64,000 nt of DNA from Paenibacillus sp. FSL R7-0273 (GTDB lineage Bacteria; Bacillota; Bacilli; Paenibacillales; Paenibacillaceae). Each line of letters opens with the position of its first letter. Position 1 is the stretch's first letter. Under the pieces are notes generated by a model. It had not been told where the DNA came from. It worked only from the letters and a program-made list of their open reading frames with translations, and ran no database searches. The stretch lies in contig NZ_CP009283.1 of assembly GCF_000758625.1 (NCBI RefSeq), forward strand, positions 3,669,501 to 3,733,500. Direction: 5' to 3'. This document shows, in pieces, positions 27,196-37,300 of this stretch. The translations under genes and the position numbers were made by a program.

Positions 27196-28284
27196 ATGCT
27201 GATACATCAAGCCTATAAATACCGGATCTACCCCACACCGGAACAACAGCAACTCATAAGGCGTATGTTTGGCTGCTGCCGCTTTGTGTTCAATACCTTT
27301 TTGGACACTTGGAATCAAAGCTATGCGGAAACGGGAAAAGGCTTGTCCTATCACGCTTGTGCGACAAAACTCCCTGTACTAAAAGCGCAATACGACTGGC
27401 TGAAAGAAGTCGATAGCATCGCTTTGCAGTCGGCTGCCCGTCATGTGGCGGATAGCTTTGATCGCTTTTTCAAAAAGCAAAATCAAGCGCCACGCTTTAA
27501 GAGCCGGAAGCATCCGGTTCAAAGTTACACGACCAAATTCACGAACGGGAATATCGCCATTGAGGGGAGTCGCTTGAAGCTCCCAAAACTCGGCTGGATG
27601 CGTTTTGCAAACTCCCGGAAGCTGGAAGGCCGGATATTGTCCGCTACCGTGCGTCAAAACGCCAGTGGGAAATTTTTCGTTTCGCTTGGCTGCGAAGTTG
27701 AAAAGAACCCACTGCCGCAAGTGGACGCACATATCGGAATCGATCTGGGTTTGAAAGAGTATGCTGTAAGCTCAAATGGTGAACGGTATGCCAACCCCCG
27801 CTTTTACCGCCAATATGAGAAAAAGCTGGCGCTTTGGCAGCGGCGGATGGCTCGGCGTACTCCGGGCGGCTCCAACTGGAAGAAAGCGAAGCAGCATGTC
27901 GCTCGCATTCACGAACGTATTGCGAATAAACGAAATGATTTTCTCCACCAACTGACAACGAAACTGATCCGTGAAAACCAAACGATTAGTATCGAACATC
28001 TGCGTGTCGCGAATATGATTCAGAATCCCAAGCTTTCAAAATCCATCGCGGATGCGTCTTGGGGGGAGTGGGTACGGCAACTGACGTACAAAGCCCTTTG
28101 GTATGGACGAACCCTTCGGATCGCTGATACGTTCGAACCGACCAGTCAGCGGTGTCACGTGTGTGGCACGATTCACCCGGAAGTAAAGAATCTTGCGGTT
28201 CGGGAATGGACGTGTACCGTTTGCGGTACGCTTCATGACCGTGATGAAAACGCCGCTCATAATATTGCACAAGTAGCGGTTTAA
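27196..28284 (+). CDS. tnpB: TnpB RNA-guided nuclease (OrfB of IS605 family)
   Basis: A 362-residue TnpB, the ancestor-like relative of Cas12. The RuvC triad appears intact: Asp183 in GIDLG, Glu267 in SIEHL and the Asp in DRDENAAHN near 348-350. A four-Cys zinc finger (CHVCG and CTVCG, ~residues 322-345) lies between the last two. The start at 27196 is used because GAGGTG precedes it, and an earlier ATG at 27151 overlaps the -10 region. TnpB is guided by an RNA from the element's right end and cuts DNA next to a short target-adjacent motif (family knowledge). Confidence 0.93.
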   Translation: MLIHQAYKYRIYPTPEQQQLIRRMFGCCRFVFNTFLDTWNQSYAETGKGLSYHACATKLPVLKAQYDWLKEVDSIALQSAARHVADSFDRFFKKQNQAPRFKSRKHPVQSYTTKFTNGNIAIEGSRLKLPKLGWMRFANSRKLEGRILSATVRQNASGKFFVSLGCEVEKNPLPQVDAHIGIDLGLKEYAVSSNGERYANPRFYRQYEKKLALWQRRMARRTPGGSNWKKAKQHVARIHERIANKRNDFLHQLTTKLIRENQTISIEHLRVANMIQNPKLSKSIADASWGEWVRQLTYKALWYGRTLRIADTFEPTSQRCHVCGTIHPEVKNLAVREWTCTVCGTLHDRDENAAHNIAQVAV

Positions 28285-28408
28285 CCGCCACCTATCCAAA
28301 TGATAGAACTGCGGGAACGCAGGAATCGCTTGCTAAATAAGAAGAGGTTACTCTTCTGTTCGCAAGAATCCGCCACTTCAAGCGTTAGCTAAGTGGGGGA
28401 GAATTCAA
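28285..28408 (+). ncRNA. Predicted omega-RNA scaffold of the TnpB element
   Basis: The 124 nt between the tnpB stop and the right end hold three clear stems: CTGCG/CGCAG (about 28310-28324), a perfect AGAAGAG/CTCTTCT (28340-28357) and CCACTT/AAGTGG (28373-28396). Position, size and structure match the omega-RNA (right-end RNA) of IS605 elements, which probably also overlaps the tnpB 3' end. The guide would be the following host sequence beginning TTAAAAGCACTG at 28409, i.e. the merR gene itself. Confidence 0.75.
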
Positions 28409-29064
28409 TTAAAAGCACTGAATATTCCTTTAAAGGATATCAGGGATTTTGTACATAACCGAAACCTGGATGATATTTTAACCATGTTAAAGGAACAGAG
28501 GACCCGAACCGAAGAAAAAATCAGAGAATTTGAGCAGATTCACCGGAAATTAGAGCAGCGGATTCACCAGATTGAAGATGCTGCGAAGAAAGAGGATATT
28601 TTCAAAATACGGCCGGTTGAGTTCCCTGAGCGGACAATTATCATGCTCAAGCAGCGAATCCATAATAGTGATAATCTGGAGATGTTGATCAGGCAGCTAG
28701 AGAACAGCAGCGCGCTCAAATCCAGCGTTTTCCTGGGACAAGTCGGGTTAATGCTATCGCTCACGGGTCTCGCCGAACACCGCTTCGATCAGTATGATGC
28801 CATATTCCTGTTCATCGATGCGGATAAGCCATCCCTGCCAGATCAGATTGTAAAAACAATTCCCCGGCAGACCTGTCTGACGATCTGGTTTGTCGGTACC
28901 CATGCAGATGCGGCAGTACATTATACAAATTTGCTGAGCTACGCCCGGGAAGAGGGCTATACCCTAGCTGATGATGCGCTCGAAATTACGTATATTGATT
29001 ATGGGCTTACACAGGATACCTCCAAATTTATAACCGAAATTCAATTGCCGGTAACGAAACATTG

Positions 29065-29090
29065 ACCCTCCAGCTGCTGGAGGGTTTATT
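29065..29090 (+). terminator. Terminator after the split merR
   Basis: ACCCTCCA pairs with TGGAGGGT around a 5-nt loop, then TTTATT. It directly follows the stop codon. Confidence 0.8.
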
Positions 29091-29122
29091 CTTGTAGCAA
29101 ATGAAGAGTAGGAGAGATAAAA

Positions 29123-29811
29123 ATGATTGGAACGGTTGTGAATACTGCTGCAATTATTGTCGGCAGCGTTGCTGGCAGTGTATTTAAAAAAGGGCTGAAG
29201 GAAGCTTATCAGGATATTCTTATGCAGGCTATGGGGCTGGCCGCTGCCGCTCTGGGTATCAATGCAATGCCATCGCTCAGCACTTACCGGATAGTGAATA
29301 CCCTGTATTATTTATTGTCAGCCTGGCTCTTGGGGGTGTAACCGGGCAGATGCTTAATCTGGAGCAGCGCTTCAAGAATATAGTTTCAAGATTTTCGTCG
29401 GGCAAACTGGCTGAGGGGCTGTCCACAGCAATCCTGCTGTTTTGTGTCGGAACAATGTCGATTATTGGTCCCATAGAAAGCGCTTTGAACGGTAACAATA
29501 CGTACCTGTACACGAATGCCATCCTTGTTGGAGTGACTTCAATCGTGCTGGCTTCCACATTCGGAATCGGGATTATTTGGGCCGCTGCGGTGCTTTTCTT
29601 CTGGCAGGGTTCAATCTATCTTCTGGCTAATGTGCTGACTGACTTTATATCATCTGCACTACTAACAGAAACCTCAATTGTCGGTGGAGTGCTAATCTTA
29701 TGTGCGGGACTGAGCATTCTTGGAGTCCGAAGCTTTAAGACGATTAATCTGATTCCCGCGCTGCTGATACCCGTTATCTTTATTGCTGTTAAAAGCGGGC
29801 TGGGACTATAA
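29123..29811 (+). pseudogene. DUF554 (YdfK/YqgA-like) membrane protein gene with a frameshift
   Basis: The first 50 or so codons encode MIGTVVNTAAIIVGSVAG, a typical DUF554 start. Around 29270-29293 the reading shifts: the original frame runs to a stop at 29341, while the other frame continues EYPVLFIVSLALGGVTGQ and then MLNLEQRFK to 29811. Joined, the parts give about 228 residues and 6-7 membrane spans, the family norm. The change is a net one-base indel. It is either a real inactivating mutation or a sequencing error. GGAGAG precedes the start. The function of DUF554 is not established. Confidence 0.85.
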
Positions 29812-30032
29812 AGGGAACAAATCCTAAATGGTTTGGAGCTACGCTTAACTAAATTACTGCATTTTTATTGATATTCTATATTTCAGCATAAAAAATCGTT
29901 AAATTATGATATAGCTCACATACTCAATTAGGTAAAATAAGGAATAATAATTCCAGGAAATAGCATTTAAAGTGTCTTTTAGGGGATTTTTTAGTCGGAT
30001 GTATGTCAAAATGGAGGGAAGGATGAATCATT

Positions 30033-30839
30033 TTGGAGCTGGATCTTAACGGGTTTAATGCAGACTCACTGGTACAAATGCTAAAGGCTTCCTTTACTTT
30101 AGAGAATTGGGACAGCATGCTCCTTATCGCTGATAAACTATACACCGAGATTAATACCTTCTATAAAATTAACCAACAAGAGCAGCTTTCCGGGAAACGA
30201 GTAAGCGGATTTGGTTTAAACCGCAACATAGTCTATTACTTCGGATATAGTATGTGCCTTAAGGGAATTGCATTAGAGAAATTAGGACGTTTTAACGAGG
30301 CGAGAGATTGTATTGCAATGTATAAGGATTTGGGCTGGATTAACGGAATAGACGCGGAGGGACAGGAAGAAGTTAACTATTATCGTGAAATAGCCAAAGG
30401 GAATCAGTACATCATTGAGCTTAATGAAGGAAATGTATCTGTTCTACCTGATTACCTCGCTTTTCTACGTAATACCAAAGAAGAAGTGATGCCTGGTGTA
30501 CTCTACATTCTAGATTCGGCTATTAAGTATAGATTCAACGTTGACCATGTTCTGGAGGAGTTCAGCGAACAGATAACAGCTATGGCTGAATACTATGAGA
30601 CACAAAGAAATATTCGATATTACATAGATTATTCCTACTTAAAAGCAAGATATTTTTCGATCAATGACAGAATTGACGATGCTTTAAATATAATTGTTCA
30701 GTCTTTAGCAACCTCAGTTAAACTAAAGGATGATAGAGGATTTAAAAAATCCGCTGCTCTATTTGAGACACTCCGGGGACAGGCAACCTCTGAGCAGCTG
30801 GATAAGTATCTCGGAATAATGAAATATATACTAGACTAG
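30033..30839 (+). CDS. TPR-like helical protein, candidate peptide receptor
   Basis: A 268-residue all-helical protein with TPR-like repeats (e.g. LKGIALEKLGRFNEARDCI, ~residues 78-96). It resembles the C-terminal TPR domains of Rap, AimR or AloR receptors but has no HTH upstream. The start is TTG at 30033 with GGAAGGA nine nt upstream; TGA at 30024 in frame excludes a longer form. An ATG at 30023 in another frame gives only eight codons. The gene is clearly AT-richer than its neighbours. Its stop overlaps the ribosome binding site of a secreted-peptide gene, and a terminator closes the pair. I infer a receptor-peptide signalling cassette; a stand-alone TPR scaffold is the alternative. Confidence 0.75.
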   Translation: MELDLNGFNADSLVQMLKASFTLENWDSMLLIADKLYTEINTFYKINQQEQLSGKRVSGFGLNRNIVYYFGYSMCLKGIALEKLGRFNEARDCIAMYKDLGWINGIDAEGQEEVNYYREIAKGNQYIIELNEGNVSVLPDYLAFLRNTKEEVMPGVLYILDSAIKYRFNVDHVLEEFSEQITAMAEYYETQRNIRYYIDYSYLKARYFSINDRIDDALNIIVQSLATSVKLKDDRGFKKSAALFETLRGQATSEQLDKYLGIMKYILD

Positions 30840-30848
30840 GGAGGATTC

Positions 30849-31001
30849 ATGTTTATGAAAAAGACATTTATACTCGTTGTCACAGTACTCGTATTGCTTA
30901 GCGTAAATGCTGCTGCAGTTAGTGCGGAATGTGGAATAACCGTTACTAATCCCAGCAACAGCAATGGGTTTGTTCTTCTTGGCCACGGTGTTGATCATTA
31001 A
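30849..31001 (+). CDS. Small secreted peptide precursor (Phr/AloP-like)
   Basis: A 50-codon gene (48 if started at 30855) too short for routine calling. MKKTFILVVTVLVLLSV followed by AAAVSA is a clear signal peptide with an AxA cleavage site, leaving a 24-residue exported tail ECGITVTNPSN... ending GFVLLGHGVDH. AGGGAGG (30838-30844) overlaps the TPR stop codon, so the two genes are translationally linked. Size, signal peptide and position directly after a TPR gene match Phr, AimP and AloP pro-peptides, whose last 5-8 residues usually form the mature signal. GHGVDH would be the candidate here (inference). Confidence 0.75.
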   Translation: MFMKKTFILVVTVLVLLSVNAAAVSAECGITVTNPSNSNGFVLLGHGVDH

Positions 31002-31018
31002 TTTAACATGAAATCCGG

Positions 31019-31055
31019 ACAAGCCCTGCAATCAATGCAGGGCTTGTTTTTATTT
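31019..31055 (+). terminator. Rho-independent terminator of the TPR-peptide operon
   Basis: ACAAGCCCTGCA pairs with TGCAGGGCTTGT around a short loop, followed by TTTTATTTT, 18 nt after the peptide stop codon. Confidence 0.9.
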
Positions 31056-31342
31056 TCACCTGATAACTAAACAAAATAAAAATATCAAAAAAGCAAAATA
31101 GTCGATTTTAAGCTTAATCTGCATTTTTTTGCTAAGAATGCGCTCCCAAACTTTGTTACACTTGTGCATAATTAGAGGCGGGATATAGTAATGCAGCATT
31201 TTCACAAGCTTCTAATTGGAATCCCGCTCATATACACGCAGTATCGAAGGGAGTGATCATCCTTACAATAGTCTGACGTTTCCTGTTTAGATTTCCCCTG
31301 ATTTCTAAAATTGATTTTAGACAAATAGGAGGAGTTAAGTAC
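31056..31342 (+). promoter_or_regulatory. Leader region of the PL11 gene
   Basis: No gene is visible. GAGGCGGGAT (31175-31184) can pair with ATCCCGCTC (31221-31229) over a 36-nt loop, a possible leader structure. AGGAGG (31327-31332) is the ribosome binding site for the lyase. No convincing sigma-A promoter stands out; the first third is AT-rich. Confidence 0.35.
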
Positions 31343-34300
31343 ATGGGTATAAACGTTTCCGGCAGGAAAGCAGCACTTGCATTCTTTATGTCAATTCTGA
31401 TGATTATTTTGTTAGTGATTCCCCCGGCTCCGGCACATGCCGAGACATCGGGCAGCCCGCCTGCTCGTCAGGCTGAATATCTTGACCGCGGGCTGGTGGC
31501 CGTACTGACCAGCGGTGGTGTGTATTTGAGCTGGAGATACTTAAATACGGATTCGGATGAAATCGCTTTCAACATTTATAAGAACGGCTACAAAGTAAAC
31601 AGCACCCCTGTTAGCGGTTCTACAAACTATGTAGATACTACAGGAGCTGACAGCTCACAATATCAGATTTCTACTATTATTGCGGGAAAAGAACAAATCC
31701 AGCCTGAGACCGTTTCGGTCTGGCATAACAACTATCTGCCGATTCCGCTGGATAAACCTGCGGATGGACGCACCAAAGACGGCGGGACCTATTCCTATTA
31801 TGCCGGGGATGCATCTGTAGGGGATCTTGACGGCGACGGAGAATATGAAATCGTTTTCTTATGGAGCCCGAGCAACTCCAAGGATAATTCCCATGCCGGA
31901 TACACCGGCAATGTCTATATTGATGCGGTTAAGCTGGACGGCACCAAGCTGTGGCGGATTGACCTGGGTGTCAACATCCGTGCCGGGGCGCATTATACCC
32001 AGCTGATGGTGTATGACCTGGACGGCAACGGCAAGGCTGAAGTCGTGGTCAAAACAGCGGACGGCACAAAAGACGGCCAAGGCACTATCATAGGCGACGG
32101 AAGCAAGGATTACCGTAATGACGGCGGATATATCCTGACTGGTCCGGAATACCTCACCTTGTTCGACGGTGAAACCGGAGCTGCCGTATCCACCGTGGAT
32201 TACATTCCGCCAAGAGGCGATGTAGCCGCATGGGGCGACGGTTACGGCAACCGTGTGGACCGGTTCCTGGGCGGTATCGCTTATCTGGACGGCGTGAAGC
32301 CAAGTGTAGTGATGGCCCGCGGTTATTATACACGTACTGTGCTGACAGCCTATGATTTTGTTGGCGGACAGCTGGTCCAGCGCTGGACCTTTGATACCAA
32401 TCAAGTCGGGAAACAGTACGAGGGACAGGGTAATCACAATCTGAGCGTGCTGGATGCCGATGGCGACGGCAAGGATGAAATTATGTACGGCGCACTCGCC
32501 ATTGACGACGATGGGACTCTGCTGTACAGCACGGGGCTGGGCCACGGCGATGCCATTCATGCCGGCAAGCTTGATCCGAACCGTGACGGCTACCAGGTGT
32601 TCAGCGTACATGAGCATACCAACGCCGAATACGGACTGGAGATGCGTGATGCTGCAACAGGAGAAATTATCTGGGGCCAGTATACTGGCAAGGATACCGG
32701 ACGCGGCATGTCGGCGGATATCGATCCCAACTATCCAGGGTACGAATCTTGGGCCTCCACGATTGTAGATGGACAGATGGACCCTTTATCTAAGGGATAT
32801 GCTGCAAACGGTGACGTTATCTATGAGCAGAATGAGGTGCCAAAGAGCGCCAACTTTGCAATCTGGTGGGACGGGGATCTGCAGCGCGAGCTGTTTGACC
32901 ATGACTGGAATAACACTACCGCACAAGGGATTCCGCTTATATATAAGTGGGATTATGAGAACAAGCAGCTGAAGGAAATCTTCCGGGCGGCAGGCACTCT
33001 GACAAATAACCACACCAAAGGAACACCGGCCCTTCAGGCGGATATCCTCGGGGACTGGCGCGAGGAGCTGCTGCTGCGCAGTGAAGACAGCTCAGAGTAC
33101 AGACTCTACACTACAACGATTCCAACGTCCTATAAAATTCCGGCACTGATGCAGGACCCGGTATACCGGCTCGGCATTGCCTGGCAGAATGTCAGCTACA
33201 ATCAGCCGCCTCATACCGGATTCTACCTGGGAACTGAAGCCACTGAATTCCCGAAAGCGAATCTTGCACTGACCGGATCACAGCAGCTGCCTGAGCAGGT
33301 CTATCGCTTTGACTTTGGCACAGATGCAGCAGCCGGAACTACAGCCGTACAGGATATGCTGTATTCACAGGAGTCAGGCTATGGCTTTGAGAGCATCAAC
33401 GGCATTACGGTGGGTACAGGGCATGTGGCCCTGCCTGAAAACGCCAAGTTCGCAGTTGACCTGCCTGATGCCAATTATCAGGTGACGCTCAAGCTGGGCG
33501 ACACTGGCCGCAGCTCCAATGTGGGCGTGAAATCTGAATTCGTGCAAAAGCTGGCCGTGACCAGCCTTAATGCCGGGGAAACCCGCGAATTCTCTTATGA
33601 TGTTGCACTGGTGGATGGCCAGCTGGAGTTTATTTTCACCGGAACGGCTATTGATGTGCAGGAAATTATCATCTCACAATACCCTGACAAAACAGCCGGA
33701 GATGCAGTGACCCTCTATATGGCCGGCGATTCAACCATGCAGTCCTACAGCAGCATTCAGGCTCCGCAGGAGGGCTGGGGCCAGCAGTTTGGCCGCTATT
33801 TTGCCAATGGCGTGGTAGTCCAGAATGATGCGATCGGCGGCAGAAGCAGCAAATCCTTCATGGTCGACGGCCGTCTGGATTCCATTCTGCAGCGGATTAA
33901 ACCAGGCGACTATTTCTTCATTTCCTTCGGCCATAACGACGCCAGCGCAGGCATTCCTGAGCGTTACGCTTCGCCGGAGGATTATAAAACCTATTTAGCC
34001 CGTTATGTAAACGGTGCCAGACAGCGCGGTGCCGAGCCGGTGCTTCTTACCCCGGTAGGTCGCAGAGATTTTAATACCGTAACCCAGGAATTCAACGTCA
34101 GCTTCCCTGAATATGTGAAGGCTGCCAAGGAAGTAGCCGAAGAGCTTAATGTGAAGCTGATTGATCTGAGCCAGTTGAGCATTGCTTTTTATGACAAAAT
34201 TGGATTAAGCGCTTCTGAGAAAGTGTTCCTCTATGCGAATCCGGGGGAATTTCCAAAGTACCCGAACGGCGTAGGCGATAACACTCACTTCAGCAGCTAC

Positions 34301-37300
34301 GGTGCACAGGTAATCGCTGCACTAGTTGCAGGAGCGGTTAAAGAAATGGAATTAGGCATATCCCCATATGTGATTGATCCGGATATCACTGAGCCTGAAC
34401 CGGAACCGGAAATTCAGGTGTATGAGGAGGATTTTGAAGGCGATCCGGCAGCAGTCCAGTATGCGCTGGTAAATGCGACAGGTATCGCCGGTACGATGTC
34501 GGGAACCGTTGCTGACCAGAATGGTAACAAGGTGCTGGCCGTTACAGGATCGGGCTCCGGTAACCGGGCAAAGACGTTCCGGCTGTTCGATGCCGTTAAC
34601 GGTGACATCGTCAAGGTGAACTTTGACTGGAATTCCGGCAATGTCAGCGCGACTCCGTCGGAGGGCCATCTGTCGCTGCTGGACGCAAATGAGAATATCA
34701 TTTTAACGCTGCTGACCAAGACAGGAACGGCAAGTCCGGGTACCAAAATCCATTACTTTGTAGGCCCGTACACACCAGACTATGGAACCGGAACTACAGC
34801 TGTACCGGACGGCGGAATTGCCACTAATCTGCTGAAGAACCAGTGGGTTAACGTGGATCTCACCATTAATTTTGCCGGAAAGACCATGGATTTGACTTTA
34901 ACCAGCCTGGCAGATCCAAGCGTTACACAGACTATCGAGGATATTCCAATGAATCAGGGTGTTTATGCGGACAATGTAAGAGCACTCCGCTTCCTGGGAA
35001 CAAGAAAAGGCGGGGGCGGTACACTGAACTGGACTACACAGATTGATAACGTGCATATCGAGGGCAAGGAGCTGCCGCCGGTCGCAGGTGACCAGAAGGC
35101 CTTGGTCGCACTGCATACTGAGGTAAAAGGATTGGATCTGGCAGCTTATACCGAAGCCTCCAAGGCTGTTCTGAATAAAGCGCTGGCGGCTGCCGAAGCC
35201 ATTATCGGCACTGAAGCGACGCAGGCGCAGGTCGATCATGTCTTTAACATGCTGACCGTTGCGAAGGCTTCACTGTCAACTGAAGCCACAGGTGAGATCA
35301 GCAGCTATAAGTTTGACTTTGGCTCCGGCAACGCGGCTGAAGGCTACACGAAGGTAGACAGTAAGAGAGCTTATGTGGAAGGCAACGGCTACGGCTTTAC
35401 GGACACCGCTCTGGTGCAGGATGCAAACCGTGAGACAGGAAATGATCTAACCGGAGATTTCACTAACGTGAACGGCAGCTCCTTCCTGGTGGAAATGGAG
35501 CCGGCCAACTACCGGGTTACGCTTACCATCGGTGATGCACAGGAAACGACAAATGCCGGAGTAACCGTCGAACAAATGCCGAAGCTGCCAGCTGCGGCCA
35601 TCGCAAAGGGTGAATTCAAAGAGGTTAGCTACGATATTGCGCTGATTGACGGCATCTTTACCTTTGAATTCACCGGTGCCACTCCAAAGATCAACGCGAT
35701 GACGCTTGAACGCCTGCCTGATAACGGAGCGGGTACTCAGCCGGTTATTTACCTCGCAAGTGATTCAACAGTGGCGAATTATTTGGAAAGCTATCGTCCG
35801 CAGGCAGGCTGGGGTGAAAAGCTGGGCGGCTACTTCCACCTGGAGCAGATCAGTGTCGATAACCGTGCAGTCAGCGGGCTCAGCAGCAAAACCTTCCTGG
35901 TTGGCGGTTATCTGAACAATATCCTGCTGAATATTCACGAAGGCGACTATCTGTTCATGCAATGGTCGCACAATGACTCCACACCTTCCCGTCCGGAGCG
36001 TTATCTGACGCCGGAGCAATTCAAGGTGTACCTGAAGGATTACATTAATGGTACATTGCAAAGAGGAGCAACCCCGGTTCTGGTGACTCCGGTTAACCGG
36101 CGTGATTTTACGGGCGAAGTGCTTAACAAGAGCTTCCCTGAATATGTGAAGGCGATGAAGGAGACTGCACAGGAGACCGGAACCCTGCTGATCGATCTGA
36201 ATCAGGTGAGCTGGGAGTACTTCCAGGAGCTTGGTACTGAAGGGACTAAAGACATCTTTATGTGGGTAGGAGCTACCGAAGACAACACGCATCTTCAGTT
36301 GAATGGTGCAGCTAAGGTTGCGGAGATGGTGGCAAGGCTTGTACAGGAGCTGAACATTCCGCTCTCAGCACTCGTTAATCTGGATGCTCCTTCGGATAAT
36401 GAAGCACCGCGTACAACCGCGGCAGTGGAAGGACAGCTTAATAACGGCTGGTATACCTCGCCGGTTAAAGTAACCTTCACCGCGACAGATGAGGCTCCAG
36501 GTGTAGAGGCTACCTATTATCAGGTAAACGGCGGTGAAGCCGTGACCGGATCAGAGCTGAGCCTGGGTGAAGAAGGCACACATCTCATCACTTACTGGAG
36601 CGTGGATCTGGAAGGCAATAAAGAGAATGCCCAGACGCTGGAGGTGCGGATCGACCTTGCACCGCCGGTTGTTGAAATCCAGGGCCAGAGTGAGTATACG
36701 ATTGACCAGCAGGTTGTAATTGGCTATTCCACTGCCGATACCGTCTCTGGAGTAGAGCAGCCTAATGGTGAGGTATTGAATACCCCGGCTTATACACTGG
36801 AGCCAGGCTTGAATACAGTAACTGCCCTGGTCTATGACCGTGCAGGCCAGGAGACCGTTGTAGACTTCAGCTTTGGTGTTACCGCTACCTTCCCAAGTCT
36901 GACGGAGCTGACACGCACATTTGCTGCAGGTTCGGAAGACCCGGGTGCAGCAGCACTTGCCGGCCGGCTCGCTGCGAAGCTGCAGGAAGCGGAGCAGGCG
37001 GCAATTGCCCGTAACGGCGCCAAAGCCCGCCAGCTGCTCACTGCTTACATCAGCGATGTAGACGCGGCTGCCAGTTCGGCATTTACCGCTGAGCAGGCAG
37101 CTGTACTGCACAAATGGGCTGCATGGCTCAGCGAAGCAACTCCGCTGGCGAACAGCGCTCCCGGAACCCCTGTCCTGTCCGATAATAACGGTCATGATAC
37201 TGGACTCAGAGACGGGGATTTCACCATCACGATGAATCTCTGGTGGGGAAATAACGGTACCAAGTTCAAGCTGTACGAAGACGGCAAGCTGGTCAAGGAA

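Larger units (their letters stand above)
27077..28408 (+). mobile_element. IS200/IS605-family element, tnpB only (IS1341-like)
   Basis: About 1332 bp with no tnpA, so mobilisation would need a transposase elsewhere. A subterminal hairpin is near the left end (CCACCCT/AGGGTGG, 27097-27114) and another near the right end (CCACTT/AAGTGG, 28373-28396), about 12 nt before a TTCAA that I take as the right terminus. Flanks suggest insertion 3' of TTTAT with no target duplication, as in this family. Borders could shift by up to 6 nt because TAAAA occurs at both junctions. It interrupts merR in the same orientation. Confidence 0.82.
26879..29065 (+). pseudogene. merR-type regulator gene split by an IS605-family insertion
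   Basis: The 5' part (to ~27076) encodes a MerR HTH with IRTLRYYDEIGLFTP and GYRYYSIEQFESLN. The 3' part (from ~28409) resumes in the same frame with LKALNIPLKDIRDFV, a coiled-coil linker and a GyrI-like effector domain ending at 29065. Removing 27077-28408 (1332 nt, a multiple of three) restores ILYLKALNIPLKDI and a protein of about 284 residues, the usual length of BltR/BmrR-type regulators. As it stands the gene is broken; the downstream ORF starting at 28484 might yield an HTH-less fragment. The original start codon is uncertain (26879 or 26906). Confidence 0.88.

Noticed and set aside
27088..28404. GAGAAT at both junctions of the IS605 element as its borders
   Set aside because: Excision there would give a MerR with seven extra residues after YLK; borders at 27077/28408 restore the family consensus and place both hairpins at the usual distance from the ends.
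29123..29811. Two separate small membrane protein genes
   Set aside because: The two pieces are successive parts of one DUF554 protein in shifted frames.
30033..30839. Phage arbitrium receptor (AimR) as the identity of the TPR gene
   Set aside because: No N-terminal HTH and no phage genes nearby; only the general receptor-peptide layout is shared.
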